NCBI GenBank assembly: GCA_963747555.1
Contig: CAVVFZ010000036.1
Coordinates: forward strand, 67,700-131,699
Direction of reading: 5' to 3'
Length of the DNA stretch: 64,000 bases
DNA from: DUZB01 sp963747555
GTDB taxonomy: Bacteria > Desulfobacterota > DSM-4660 > Desulfatiglandales > Desulfatiglandaceae
Shown: positions 43,889-53,454 of the stretch, in pieces
Numbering within the stretch: position 1 is the stretch's first letter
Layout of the letters: each line of letters opens with the position of its first letter
Notes under the pieces: generated by a model
The model's database searches: none
What the model saw: the letters and a program-made list of their open reading frames with translations, nothing else
What the model was told of the DNA's origin: nothing
Made by a program: the position numbers and the translations under genes

Positions 43889-44749
43889 TCATCCTAACTG
43901 CAGCAGTTCCGCCGCATTGTCATAAAACATCGCCGCCTTCTCTTCTTTTCCGAATCCCGCCTTGTCCGCTAAATAATCGATTCGTGGAACCTCATCGGGG
44001 TGGAGAAACCAGGGCCAGTCCGTTCCGAAGAGGATTCGCTTTGGCCCGAACCTCTTTAAGAGGGTGATGAACTGCTCCTCCGTCAGGGTGTGAGCTGCAT
44101 TGGATGTGTCCAGGTACAGGTTGCCGCAGGGCAATAGACACGACTCAATTTCCTCAAATGGGGCATCCAGGCTGCCCATGTGGGCACCGATGAAAGGGAT
44201 GTCCGGAAAATTTTGTGCCAGTGCGACCAGTTTTTTTGGTGTAGTGGTATAGGCGGGGTCGGCGCCGAAATATCGAGGCGCCGTATACAGGGTGTCCAGC
44301 ACGACAAAAAATCGGTGGTCGCTTGTCCGGTTGAAGGTTTGAATTTGATCGAACATGACCAGAGCCCGCGGCCCGTCGAGCACAAAGCCCTGGGAAAATG
44401 AGCACAGTTTGATGGCCCACACTCCGTGGCTTTTGAGCCTTTTTAATTCACCTCGGTTGTCAGGATAGTCGGGATGCAGTGTGCCGGCTGTGTAAAGAAA
44501 ATCTCTTTCAGCGACTTTTTCCAGGAATTGGGAGTTTACCCTGGCAACCGTTGCAGAGCCGGCCGTGGGCAGGGCTAATCCGGCCGCCACACCCGCCGCA
44601 TTCATGGAGTCTTCAAGACCTTCCGCATCCCTGCGGCCCTCCGCTCCGCGGGTGTTAAGGTGGAGTTGTAGGCACATCTCCTCTTTGGCCGCCACATTTT
44701 CAATAATCAGCTTGCCGAAAAGATGCAGATGGCTGTCGAAAATCTTCAT
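43889..44749 (-). CDS. Amidohydrolase-family (amidohydro_2) metal-dependent hydrolase
   Basis: A 286-residue TIM-barrel metalloenzyme of the ACMSD/gamma-resorcylate decarboxylase superfamily. Metal ligands: HxH in DSHLHLFGK (residues 7 and 9), His in FIGAHMGSLDA near 190, and Asp in LFGTDWPWFLHP near 243. These enzymes hydrolyse or decarboxylate small aromatic or cyclic acids; the substrate is unknown. The start overlaps the upstream FadD-type ligase stop by 4 bases, so the two are coupled. Confidence 0.85.
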   Translation of the reverse strand: MKIFDSHLHLFGKLIIENVAAKEEMCLQLHLNTRGAEGRRDAEGLEDSMNAAGVAAGLALPTAGSATVARVNSQFLEKVAERDFLYTAGTLHPDYPDNRGELKRLKSHGVWAIKLCSFSQGFVLDGPRALVMFDQIQTFNRTSDHRFFVVLDTLYTAPRYFGADPAYTTTPKKLVALAQNFPDIPFIGAHMGSLDAPFEEIESCLLPCGNLYLDTSNAAHTLTEEQFITLLKRFGPKRILFGTDWPWFLHPDEVPRIDYLADKAGFGKEEKAAMFYDNAAELLQLG

Positions 44750-46491
44750 TTTTTTCCTGCCAGTTCTTCATCTCGTAAAACGCGCCGCAGCACCTTACCG
44801 ACCGGAGAAATGGGAATGGAATCCCGGAATTCGATCCGACGGGGGCGTTTGTACCCTGCCATATTTTCCTTGCAGAAATCCATCATCTCTTTCTCTGTAG
44901 CGGTTTCCCCAGGTTTGAGCTGGATGTAGGCCTTTACCTGCTCACCGCTTTTTGCATCGGGCAGGCCGATTACCGCGGCCAGCCCTACTTTCGGGTGTGT
45001 GAAGAGAATGTCTTCCACATCGCGCGGGTAGACGTTAAAACCGCCCACCAGGATCATGTCCTTCTTGCGATCCGTAATCAGGATGTAACCCTCTTCGTCC
45101 ACATGACCGATGTCGCCGGTCAAAAAATAGCGATCGCCGTCAATCTGTCGAAATACGGCTTCGTTCTCTTCGGGCTTGTTCCAGTATCCCTGCATTACCT
45201 GCGGGCCGCAGATGGCAATCTCTCCGTCCTCTCCTCTGGGCAATTCACTAAGCCCGCTTTCCAAATCCACAATTTTGATATGGGTGCTGGGGATGGGGAA
45301 TCCAATGGAACCGATTTTCCGGCCTTCCCGGTTGGTGGGGTTGGTACTGGCAACCGGCGCTGTTTCGCTCAGGCCGTATCCTTCAAAGATGACTGCCCCG
45401 GTTTTGGCCTCAAACTGCTTGCAGACTTCCGGGGGCAGGGGAGCGCCTCCGGAGAAGCATCCCATGAGGGAAGTGAGATCGAACTGATCTAACAAGGGAT
45501 GGTTGGTGAAGGCCACAAAGATCGTCGGAACCGCCGGCATAATGGTGGCCTTGTAGTGCTGAACTGCCTTAAGTACCTCCGTGAAAGGAGGATTTCCGGC
45601 GCGTGGGTCCGGAATGCAGACCATTCGGCTGCCGGAGGCGGCAGCCGTTAACATGCAGCAGGTCATGCCGAAACTGTGATACCAGGGAAGCACCCCCAGA
45701 TAGGTGTGAAATCCGCCTTTTCGCAGCTTCTCGGGTTTGCCGTTCGGTTCATGGGGCAGTCGGGCCCATTCTTCGAGGGCTTTGAGATCATAAGTGAAGT
45801 TGGCGTGTGTGAGGGCCGCACCTTTAGGTCGACCGGTTGTCCCGCCGGTGTAGATGATCAGGGCCAGATCCTTGAAGGGATCGATGGTAACCGATGGAGA
45901 TTCCGTGCAGGCACAGGCAACCACGTCATCAAAGAAGAGATGGCCTGGTTGATGATGTTCCGCCTGGGGTATTTTCCCCAGAAGCCCGCCTAAGAGGCCC
46001 TTCAGTTTTGGCAGATAGGATTTCACATTGCAGATCACGAGCGTTTCTACTTCCGATCCCTTGATGGCTTCGACGGTAGTGGGGTAGAATTGCGGGTGGT
46101 CCATGCAGAAGACCGCCTTGGCCCCGGCATCCTTGAGCTGGTAGTTGAGTTCGGATGCGGTGTACATGGGGTTGCAGGTGACGCAGACCGCACCCGCTTT
46201 CAGAATTCCGAAAAAAATGGCCGGGTAGTGGGGCAGGTTGGGAAGAAAGATGGCCACCCTCTCCCCTTTTTTGATTCCGCGCGAGGCCAGAAAACCCGCA
46301 ATGCGGTCTGCGGTTTCCCTGACCTGCGAAAAGGTCCGGGTCGCATCGTTAAAGATGGTGTAAGTGCGGTCGGCATAATCGCGGGCAGCATCGTCAAGAA
46401 TCTGAAAAAGGGGCATGGTGTATTCGGCCGGATCGATATCATGGGAAACGTCTTCCGGCCAATTGCTTGTGTGCCAGGCTGTTGCTGTCAT
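44746..46491 (-). CDS. Long-chain-type fatty acyl-CoA ligase (FadD-like)
   Basis: AMP-forming ligase, 581 residues. P-loop IIYTGGTTGRPKGA near residue 208, EGYGLSETAPV near 370, TGDIGHVDEEGY near 450, ribose-binding DRKKDMILVGGFNVYP and the catalytic Lys in SPVGKVLRR near the C-terminus. Strong ribosome site (AGGAGGAGAAAAG). 27 bases after the radical SAM gene and coupled to the amidohydrolase downstream. Confidence 0.92.
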   Translation of the reverse strand: MTATAWHTSNWPEDVSHDIDPAEYTMPLFQILDDAARDYADRTYTIFNDATRTFSQVRETADRIAGFLASRGIKKGERVAIFLPNLPHYPAIFFGILKAGAVCVTCNPMYTASELNYQLKDAGAKAVFCMDHPQFYPTTVEAIKGSEVETLVICNVKSYLPKLKGLLGGLLGKIPQAEHHQPGHLFFDDVVACACTESPSVTIDPFKDLALIIYTGGTTGRPKGAALTHANFTYDLKALEEWARLPHEPNGKPEKLRKGGFHTYLGVLPWYHSFGMTCCMLTAAASGSRMVCIPDPRAGNPPFTEVLKAVQHYKATIMPAVPTIFVAFTNHPLLDQFDLTSLMGCFSGGAPLPPEVCKQFEAKTGAVIFEGYGLSETAPVASTNPTNREGRKIGSIGFPIPSTHIKIVDLESGLSELPRGEDGEIAICGPQVMQGYWNKPEENEAVFRQIDGDRYFLTGDIGHVDEEGYILITDRKKDMILVGGFNVYPRDVEDILFTHPKVGLAAVIGLPDAKSGEQVKAYIQLKPGETATEKEMMDFCKENMAGYKRPRRIEFRDSIPISPVGKVLRRVLRDEELAGKK

Positions 46492-46518
46492 CTTTTCTCC
46501 TCCTGTTTTTTTGGTACC

Positions 46519-48009
46519 CTATAATCCCTTAAGATCCCTGAAATGATTCACGGATGCCAGGTAATCCATTTGCCTTTGAAAACGTCCTCTCCATCCATAT
46601 TTATTCTGGGAACGTCGAACCGCGATCTTCATCAGAGGTTTGAGAAAATGAACCCAGATCCCGGTCCACAGACGCCCCTGTTCCCGCATGATAGCCGACG
46701 GTTCCCACCATCCCAAAACCGTTTCATGATGAAGCCAGAACAGGTATTGGAGGGTTTCGGAATCCAATTTTCGTGTTTTCACGTTGGCCCACATGCCATT
46801 GTAACGGCTATAATCCAGCGCATTGGTTACCAGTCCCGCATCAAGCAGTTGCCGCCGAATCTCCGTTTTGGGATAGGGTGTCAGGATCTGACAATAGGCT
46901 GAATCGACCTTGGTTGACTTCAAAAAACGGTAATTTTCAATAATCTCGGTTTCGCCGTCATCTGGAAAACCGAAGATCATGCCTCCAACCACCATGATGC
47001 CGTACTTGTGGCAGAGGTTCACCGCCTTTCGGGATGCATCCAGAATATCGCCCTTGCCGGCGGCTTTAAGATTTTTTTTGGAAGCGTTTTCCATTCCCAG
47101 AAAGACGGATTTAAATCCCGCCATGGCCATTTTTCTTACCATTTGCTCATTTCCGGCCATGGTTACGCAATCCGCCTGGACTACGAAGTGCAGATCCCTA
47201 TACCTTCTGGCAATGATGGCATCGCAAAGGTCCGTTACCCGTTTGGGATCCAGCACGAAGTTGTCGTCGGACAGGAATATCCATCGAGCCTTTCGTCTAA
47301 AATAGATGTCATCCACATCAGCCAGTATGCGTTCCACGGGAAAAGGCCTGAACGAGCGGCCATACATGTGCCGAATGCTGCAGAAATTGCAGTTTCTGGT
47401 GCACCCCCTGGAGGTTTCCAGGACCTCCGCTTTGCGGTTCATGATATGGTAGCCCCAGGTCAGGCGCCGATTGTCCCTGATGGGAAGCTTCAATGGGCCC
47501 AAGTCCAGCAGCTCTCCTTTGGGATTGTGAAAAAACCGACCGTCCTTTTTGTGAGACAAGGAGGGTATGGCTTCCAACCGATCTCTTCCTTCCAGTGCCC
47601 GCACCAGACGTTTGAAGGCTGTTTCCCCTTCTCCCCGAACCAGGAAATCGATCCATCGGGATTCCGGACCGTCGGCGATTTCCTCGTACATGAGGGTCGC
47701 GTGATATCCACCCACCACCACCTTTGTGGCCGGAAGCAAGGTCTTGACCAGTTTAATCAGTTTTACACAGGTGGCGTACTGCCAGGTCATGGCGGAAAGA
47801 CCTATCAGATCGGGTTGGATCTTCAACAATCGGCTGGTCAGGTAACGCCGGATCCGACGACGTTTGCGGATCAGATCGATAATGAAAACCTCATGGTTTT
47901 CGTCAACGTTGGCAGCGATGCTGGCAAGTCCCAGGTTGGGCATATGAAAGGCGGATTCGTGCATGATGACCGGCGCTACATCCGGCATGGAAATCAGGGC
48001 AATTTTCAT
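46519..48009 (-). CDS. B12-binding radical SAM protein
   Basis: A 496-residue enzyme with an N-terminal cobalamin-binding-type Rossmann domain (MPNLGLASIAANV, VVVGGYHATLMYEEI; the usual DxHxxG His is not obvious) and a radical SAM barrel with the [4Fe-4S] ligands in TSRGCTRNCNFCSIRHMYG (near 203-210). Relatives modify lipids, hopanoids or tetrapyrroles (HpnP/HpnR, BchE types). The product cannot be assigned. Good ribosome site (GGAGAAATC). Sits between a RarD-type transporter and a FadD-type ligase. Confidence 0.88.
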   Translation of the reverse strand: MKIALISMPDVAPVIMHESAFHMPNLGLASIAANVDENHEVFIIDLIRKRRRIRRYLTSRLLKIQPDLIGLSAMTWQYATCVKLIKLVKTLLPATKVVVGGYHATLMYEEIADGPESRWIDFLVRGEGETAFKRLVRALEGRDRLEAIPSLSHKKDGRFFHNPKGELLDLGPLKLPIRDNRRLTWGYHIMNRKAEVLETSRGCTRNCNFCSIRHMYGRSFRPFPVERILADVDDIYFRRKARWIFLSDDNFVLDPKRVTDLCDAIIARRYRDLHFVVQADCVTMAGNEQMVRKMAMAGFKSVFLGMENASKKNLKAAGKGDILDASRKAVNLCHKYGIMVVGGMIFGFPDDGETEIIENYRFLKSTKVDSAYCQILTPYPKTEIRRQLLDAGLVTNALDYSRYNGMWANVKTRKLDSETLQYLFWLHHETVLGWWEPSAIMREQGRLWTGIWVHFLKPLMKIAVRRSQNKYGWRGRFQRQMDYLASVNHFRDLKGL

Positions 48010-48061
48010 GATTTCTCCATAAAGGTCTTAGACTCCATAAACCCCATAATGATAATGCCTG

Positions 48062-48943
48062 TCAATATTTTTTGGTTCGCGAATGATAAAGACCTTCAAG
48101 AACAACCAGCAGCAGCCCGGACCACACTAATAAAAAGGTGAGTAATCTCCCGGGCGGAAAATCTTCTTTGTAAACCCAATAGCCCAATATTCCTATGAGT
48201 GTGGGGGCTATATATTGCATCATACCGATAATGGAATAGCGGAGCTTTTTGGAGGCGCTGATAAACCAGATGAGCGGGAGTGTGGTAACCAATCCTGCTG
48301 CAAACAACAACCAGCTGGTCAAAGCACCTTGGTGCAGGAAAGCAAGATGTCCCTTTCCGTTCAGATAAACCAGGTAACCGACCGCAAACGGAAAGAGCAA
48401 CAGCGTTTCAATCAGCAGTCCTTCACTGCCGCCGATAGTCGCTTTTTTTCGGATCAGACCATAGATGCTGAATGTGCCGGCCATAATGATGGCTAATGTG
48501 GGAAATTGCCCGAATCTGAAAACTTCTTGAATCACACCTATGGTAGCTAACAATACGGCAATTTGTTGAATGCGCGAGAGTCTTTCACTGAGAAAAACGG
48601 CGGCTAAGGCCACGTTGACAAGCGGATTGATGAAATATCCCAGACTGGCTTCAAGAATCTGCTCGGTCACGACGGCGTAAATGTAGGTCAGCCAGTTAGC
48701 GGAGAGAAGCACAGCGCCAACCCCCAATACCCAGCCATGGGTTTTGATCTGGTAAAGGATATCGTGGAAAAAATGTCTGTTGGTGAGCATCAGCAGAAGG
48801 GCCAGCATCAGGGCGGACCAGACAATGCGGTGGGAAACCGTCTCCAATGGCAAGACTTTGGATAGCGCTTTGAAATAGAAAGGGGTCAGGCCCCAGAAGA
48901 CAAAGGCCGCCGCAGCCAAGAGGAAACCGGCTTTCTTATCCAT
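48062..48943 (-). CDS. rarD: EamA/RarD-type drug-metabolite transporter
   Basis: A 293-residue membrane protein with ten predicted helices and two EamA repeats. The start MDKKAGFLLAAAAFVFWGLT at 48943 gives the family N-terminus; a frame open further upstream to 49171 runs through another gene. LSHRIVWSALMLALL and MMQYIAPTLIGILGYWVYKE are RarD hallmarks (the latter near the C-terminus). RarD is linked to chloramphenicol sensitivity only by name; substrate unknown. Overlaps the MTHFR-C-like gene by 8 bases. Confidence 0.9.
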   Translation of the reverse strand: MDKKAGFLLAAAAFVFWGLTPFYFKALSKVLPLETVSHRIVWSALMLALLLMLTNRHFFHDILYQIKTHGWVLGVGAVLLSANWLTYIYAVVTEQILEASLGYFINPLVNVALAAVFLSERLSRIQQIAVLLATIGVIQEVFRFGQFPTLAIIMAGTFSIYGLIRKKATIGGSEGLLIETLLLFPFAVGYLVYLNGKGHLAFLHQGALTSWLLFAAGLVTTLPLIWFISASKKLRYSIIGMMQYIAPTLIGILGYWVYKEDFPPGRLLTFLLVWSGLLLVVLEGLYHSRTKKY

Positions 48944-49331
48944 GAATTTTTTTGTCCGTGGGCATTTGCAGTGAAGGCGATCCCTGATGGTCTTTACCGA
49001 GATGAAAATTGATCCAGGAGGAGGTCTGGTCCGGTTCCCATTTGCGTGGCGGGATGAACCCCTGGTAGATCTTTTCCGGTTGACCGATCGCCGCCCAGCG
49101 ACGATAGACCTTGAACCACACGCAATGTCGATTCGGGTGCACTTCACATCGGCTGTCCCGGCCGCCTCCACAGGGGCCGTTTCTCATATGTTTGGGACAT
49201 TGGGATTCGGGGCAGAAAAAAGCCAGATGTTGAAGGCTGCAATCGCCGCACTCATGACAAGAAAAGAGCATTTTTAAGAATTCCGGAGCAATAATATCCT
49301 TTCGAAATGTACGCGCTGGTCTTACTGTCAT
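48936..49331 (-). CDS. MTHFR C-terminal-like (MetV/Zn-ribbon) protein
   Basis: A 131-residue stand-alone version of the cysteine-rich domain at the C-terminus of methylenetetrahydrofolate reductases (FSCHECGDCSLQHLAFFCPE, CPKHMRNGPCGGGRDSRCEV, HCVWFKVYRRW). At least ten Cys are placed as in that domain. ATG 49331 follows CGGAGATACC; ATG 49382 is an alternative. In acetogens and sulfate reducers a separate MetV partners MetF in the Wood-Ljungdahl methyl branch; here no metF is near, and the gene is coupled to rarD. Confidence 0.82.
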   Translation of the reverse strand: MTVRPARTFRKDIIAPEFLKMLFSCHECGDCSLQHLAFFCPESQCPKHMRNGPCGGGRDSRCEVHPNRHCVWFKVYRRWAAIGQPEKIYQGFIPPRKWEPDQTSSWINFHLGKDHQGSPSLQMPTDKKIHG

Positions 49332-49388
49332 GGTATCTCCGTATCCATTACTCGTCCAGAATCTTTCCCTCCCGTCCGCCATAATGCT

Positions 49389-50204
49389 TCAGTAGCCGGG
49401 ATTGGTCATGGTGGAATTAAAAAAATCCGTGACCTCGCTGTTGAATCGTTCATATTCCTCCAGAAAAAAGCAATGGCGTTTGCCGGGATACAGTCGAAGG
49501 GCGGCGTGCGGCATTAAATCTTTGAGTATAAAGGCGTTCTCACTGGGCACCAGATGATCGTCATCGCCGGCCATGATGAGAGTGGGAGCACGGATACCGG
49601 TCAAGCGGTCCGCCGTGTCATGTCTCAGGCAGGCATGGTACTGTCGAAGAAAGGCATCCGGAGGCTGGACGTGGCGCAGCGAAATCCGTACAAACTGATC
49701 AATCAGATCCGGATGGGCGGCAATGAATGCATCACTGAAATAGATGTGCATATCTTTTTGTAGAATTTGCACATCTGTCAGCCCCTCGTTGGCGATATAA
49801 GCCTTTCGTGTCTCTTCCTGCATCATCACGGCCTTTTCTCCCCCGCAGGAGGTGCAGCCGAGCACCAGGCCCTGAAGCAGGTCGGAGCGCCTGATGGCCA
49901 GTTCCTGGGCGATATAACCGCCCATGGATATCCCTAAGACATGGGTTTTCTCGATTCCCAGGGCATCCATCAAACCAGCGGCGTCGTCGGCGAACATGCC
50001 GATAGAATAGGCCATTTCCGGCTTATCCGTACGGCCCGCGCCACGGTTGTCAAACGCGATAACCTGAAAGTTTTGCGACAAGTCGGGTATCTGACGGTAC
50101 CACCACTCGGTGTTGCGTTTGAGTCCCATGATGAGCAGCAGGGGAAAGCCGCTGCCGTGTATTTCGTAATACATTTGGATGTCGTTGACTTTTATCACAG
50201 GCAT
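49389..50204 (-). CDS. Alpha/beta hydrolase
   Basis: A 271-residue alpha/beta hydrolase without export signal. Nucleophile Ser in LGISMGGYIAQELA (near residue 98), Asp in MAGDDDHLVPSE (near 222), His in YPGKRHCFFLEEYE (near 250), and oxyanion-side LLIMGLKRNTEWW near 20. The general type includes 3-oxoadipate enol-lactone and aryl-ester hydrolases; the substrate is unknown. First gene of the minus-strand set running to the amidohydrolase. Confidence 0.88.
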   Translation of the reverse strand: MPVIKVNDIQMYYEIHGSGFPLLLIMGLKRNTEWWYRQIPDLSQNFQVIAFDNRGAGRTDKPEMAYSIGMFADDAAGLMDALGIEKTHVLGISMGGYIAQELAIRRSDLLQGLVLGCTSCGGEKAVMMQEETRKAYIANEGLTDVQILQKDMHIYFSDAFIAAHPDLIDQFVRISLRHVQPPDAFLRQYHACLRHDTADRLTGIRAPTLIMAGDDDHLVPSENAFILKDLMPHAALRLYPGKRHCFFLEEYERFNSEVTDFFNSTMTNPGY

Positions 50205-50784
50205 ACAGGAGCCCTCTCTGTTTCATTTTTCCGATTTGAAGCAACATTCCGGATAATCATAGCACAACATCTCCCATCGGCCAAGATTTTGCTTTTGATG
50301 AGCGATTCAGAATCCTCTCAAAAACAACTTCACAAGGGGTAGGAAGAGGCCCGTAGGGCCGATGAAACGGAATTCCCTTTGAATTGATGGTTTTTCAAAA
50401 GAGTCCCAGTGCCCGCTAAACGGTCTTGTGGGTACGCAAAAGATTGCGCAATGTGGTGTTGTTGTTTGCCTTGACCCTGCGACTCCATTATTGCCAGGGT
50501 TTTTGAATAAGATACCTTTGGACCTTGATTCCACAATCTAATTTTATTGACAATAGGGGATTTTCCTTTTATCCGTAAAAGAGTTGTCCTGTAAAGGCTG
50601 TATATTTCCGCCAGCGAGCCCTTAAAGATGAAATGTTCAAAAAAAATCCATCCGCAGTTTCATTCTGAAATTATACACTTAGTTACACTACTTTGAAATA
50701 GAGCGCAGCGTTTTAAACCAACTTTCATTGGCACTATAAAAACATAATCCCAAATGCCGGTTTGCCCGGGTAGGGAGGTGCAAG
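50205..50784. other. Gene-poor stretch between two operons
   Basis: 580 bases hold no convincing gene. It contains a foldback-element fragment (50473-50515) and a consensus TTGACA at 50547 with a poor -10 (TATCCG) 17 bases on, a candidate promoter for the PilZ-ligase gene. Open frames across 50307-50534 on the minus strand cover the repeat fragment and are probably chance. Confidence 0.4.
50473..50515. repeat. End fragment of the foldback element family, copy D
   Basis: The stretch from GACCCTGCGACTCCATTATT to TTTTTGAATAAGATAC matches the right end of copy A. It is a shorter relic than copy C and lies upstream of the PilZ-ligase gene. Confidence 0.6.
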
Positions 50785-52806
50785 ATGTCTAAAGATGGGG
50801 ATAGGAGGGTTTTCAAACGAAGTGCTGTTGAAACTCCGATAAATTACACGGGTTGGAACTCAGAAGATTACCGAGTTGCCAACCTGTGCAATTTCAGCAG
50901 GGGCGGTTTGAGTTTCGAGACGGAAACAGCCCTGGAGCCCGGTTCGGATATCTCAGTGAGGATTGATATTGCTCTGCCGGAAATTGCCAAGGAAATTACG
51001 CCGGGCGCCAGGGTGGTCGGCAAGGTGATATGGTGCAGAGAGATCGCGGGAAAGGGCACGTCCGGATACACTGTGGGGGTGAAATATTTTCAAAGGTTCT
51101 GGGAAAAATCGTACGATGAGGGGATCGTTTCCCTTGATCCGCAAATGTGGGAGACGGCATACCTCGATCTTGTCCGACCCACTTTCAGGGACTCTTCGCG
51201 GCGGCCTGCTTTCATATATATGGGAGTTTCCGTCACCTTTGAACAATTGGATCTGTATTCAAACCGATTTGCCAATATGCTCCTTGAAAGCGGTTTTGAA
51301 AAAGGCGATGTGGTTGGCATCAATCTGCCGAATATTCCCGAATACATCATCGCGTGGCTGGGAATATTGAAGGCGGGCTGTGTGGTTTCAGGGGTATCAC
51401 CGCTTCTGTCCATTGATGAGATGGCCTATCAGCTCAAGGATTCGGAAGCCAAAGGGCTCGTCACCCTTGACGCGATTTTCTCCGGCAGGCTGGTAAATAT
51501 CGAACAGGATCTGCCGAATCTTAAGCTGGTAGTGGCTGCAAGTGTAGGCGGCTTCCTGCCGGTAATAAAAAGGGCGATAGGGAAACTGGTAGGCAAGATT
51601 CCTTCGGGAAAAGTAACGGAGCTTAAAGGGAAAACCGTGTACCGGTTTGAGCAGATTATCAAAACCGGTAGGTTTTCCGATGCCCTCCCTGCAACAGAAA
51701 TCTCACCAGATGATCTCGCCTATATCCAGTACACCGGCGGGACCACCGGAGAACCTAAAGGGGCAATGCTGACGCATCGGAATGTGGTTGCCGACCTTCT
51801 TATCTGGGGAGAATGGGTTGGAGGAGTGATAGAGTGGGACAAGAGTGTATCTCTGTCGGGTTTCCCCTTTTTTCACGCTGCGGGACTGATCGTTAATGTC
51901 AATTGTATCTATATGGGACTTACGCAGGTGTTGATACCAAACCCCAGAGACACGGATCACATATGCGCTGAGATGAAAAAATTCAGGCCGTCTCTGCTGG
52001 CAAACGTTCCCTCTCTCTATCAAATGCTGATCATGAATCCGAAATTCAGGGCGTTGGATCACTCCAACCTGAAGCTCTGCATATCCGGGGCCTCTCCTTT
52101 TCCCGAAGAGTCTCAGAGGGCGCTGGAGGAGATTGTGGGCCGGGGGAAGCTCCTGGAAGTTTACGGTATGACGGAAACGTCACCTTTGACTACGGCCAAC
52201 CCTGCCCGGAATGAGAAGAAGCTGGGGTCCATCGGGCTGCCCCTGCTCAATACGGATATCAAGCTTATCGATCCGGAGAGCGGTTACGAGGTCCCCATAG
52301 GGACAGCCGGTGAAATCTGCGTCAAAGGGCCTCAGGTAATGAAAGGCTATTTCAAGAGGCCCGAAGCGACGAAAGAGACTTTTACCGCTGACGGGTACCT
52401 GCGTACCGGTGACGTTGCGGTATATGACGAGCAGGGCTATCTTACTATCATAGATCGGCTAAAGGATATGATCCTTGTGGGTGGTTTCAACGTGTATTCA
52501 AAGAAGGTGGAAGACACACTCTCCGGGCATCCTGCCGTGGGGATGGTGGCGCTAATCGGAAAACCGGATGCCCGGAGACCGGGTTCCGAGATTGTAAAGG
52601 CATTTATGACCATTGACCCCGCGTACGGATTTGACGGTAATGAAACAGCTCTGAAAGAGAGTGTGACGGCGTTTGCCAGAGAGAAGCTTGCACCGTATGA
52701 AGTTCCCAAAGAGATCGAAATAAGGGAGGCCTTGCCCCTGACTTCGGTTGGAAAGATTGACAAGAAAGCCCTTAGGGTTCAAGGAACAAATAAGACCGGA
52801 AAATAA
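50785..52806 (+). CDS. PilZ domain fused to AMP-forming acyl-CoA synthetase
   Basis: A 673-residue two-domain protein. Residues 1-110 are a PilZ domain with both c-di-GMP-binding motifs: RxxxR (RVFKR, 8-12) and NxSxxG (NFSRGG, 36-41). Residues ~130-670 are a complete adenylate-forming ligase: P-loop YIQYTGGTTGEPKGAML near 316, YGMTETSPLTTA near 461, TGDVAVYDEQGYLTIIDR near 540, and catalytic Lys in TSVGKIDKKAL at the end. ATG 50785 follows GGAGGTGCAAG. No membrane segment. The natural reading is a c-di-GMP-responsive acyl-CoA ligase; this is inference, since PilZ can bind other partners. Substrate unknown. Confidence 0.9.
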   Translation: MSKDGDRRVFKRSAVETPINYTGWNSEDYRVANLCNFSRGGLSFETETALEPGSDISVRIDIALPEIAKEITPGARVVGKVIWCREIAGKGTSGYTVGVKYFQRFWEKSYDEGIVSLDPQMWETAYLDLVRPTFRDSSRRPAFIYMGVSVTFEQLDLYSNRFANMLLESGFEKGDVVGINLPNIPEYIIAWLGILKAGCVVSGVSPLLSIDEMAYQLKDSEAKGLVTLDAIFSGRLVNIEQDLPNLKLVVAASVGGFLPVIKRAIGKLVGKIPSGKVTELKGKTVYRFEQIIKTGRFSDALPATEISPDDLAYIQYTGGTTGEPKGAMLTHRNVVADLLIWGEWVGGVIEWDKSVSLSGFPFFHAAGLIVNVNCIYMGLTQVLIPNPRDTDHICAEMKKFRPSLLANVPSLYQMLIMNPKFRALDHSNLKLCISGASPFPEESQRALEEIVGRGKLLEVYGMTETSPLTTANPARNEKKLGSIGLPLLNTDIKLIDPESGYEVPIGTAGEICVKGPQVMKGYFKRPEATKETFTADGYLRTGDVAVYDEQGYLTIIDRLKDMILVGGFNVYSKKVEDTLSGHPAVGMVALIGKPDARRPGSEIVKAFMTIDPAYGFDGNETALKESVTAFAREKLAPYEVPKEIEIREALPLTSVGKIDKKALRVQGTNKTGK

Positions 52807-52963
52807 TATCCCATGGCCAAAATATAGATTCACGGCATCACGTCAGTTGGGAGGGTAGGGGGAGGTGTTTGACATTGAACCTATTATGTTAGAGTCAGAA
52901 GTTATTGCCTCAATCTTCAGGTTGACCAATTCCTGCGGGGCGCCTGAGGTTCCGCAAATGTCA

Positions 52964-53434
52964 TTATGGCTCTTCTCGCTCAGCCATGATTCCTGCCGCT
53001 CTATGAACGGCCCGGCGGATCCGTTGATAAGTTCCGCATCGGCAGATGTTGTCGGACAGGGCGTCGTCAATCTCCTTATCGCCAGGATTCGGATTCTTTG
53101 CAAGAAGCGCCGCGGCAGTCATGATCTGTCCCGGCTGGCAGTATCCGCATTGGGGAACGTTCTCGGTGATCCAGGCTCGTTGCACCGGATGGTTACCGTC
53201 AGGGGAAAGCCCCTCGATCGTGATGACCTCTTTTCCGGTCACGGATGAAACGGGAGTGACGCAGGATCGGGTTGCTTCACCGTTTACATGAACCGTGCAG
53301 GCGCCGCAGAGCGACTTTCCACAACCGAATTTTGTGCCGGTCAGACCGAGGTTTTCTCTGAGCACCCACAGGAGCGGGGTGTCCGAAGGCGTATCGACCT
53401 GAAATGTTTTTCCGTTTACCTTGATGGAAATCAT
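52964..53434 (-). CDS. Molybdenum hydroxylase small [2Fe-2S] subunit (IorA/CoxS-like)
   Basis: A 156-residue electron-transfer subunit with two [2Fe-2S] clusters. Plant-type cluster: TKFGCGKSLCGACTVHV with a fourth Cys near 58 (TRSCVTP). Second cluster: PQCGYCQPGQIM and DNICRCGTYQRI. The layout matches isoquinoline 1-oxidoreductase alpha and aldehyde/CO dehydrogenase small chains. Follows the large subunit by 20 bases on the same strand. Confidence 0.92.
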   Translation of the reverse strand: MISIKVNGKTFQVDTPSDTPLLWVLRENLGLTGTKFGCGKSLCGACTVHVNGEATRSCVTPVSSVTGKEVITIEGLSPDGNHPVQRAWITENVPQCGYCQPGQIMTAAALLAKNPNPGDKEIDDALSDNICRCGTYQRIRRAVHRAAGIMAEREEP

Positions 53435-53454
53435 GCCTTCTCCTTTATCGGGAA

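Noticed and set aside
47008..48141. Long plus-strand open frame opposite the radical SAM gene
   Set aside because: The minus strand has the CxxxCxxC motif and ribosome site; the antisense frame has no domain.
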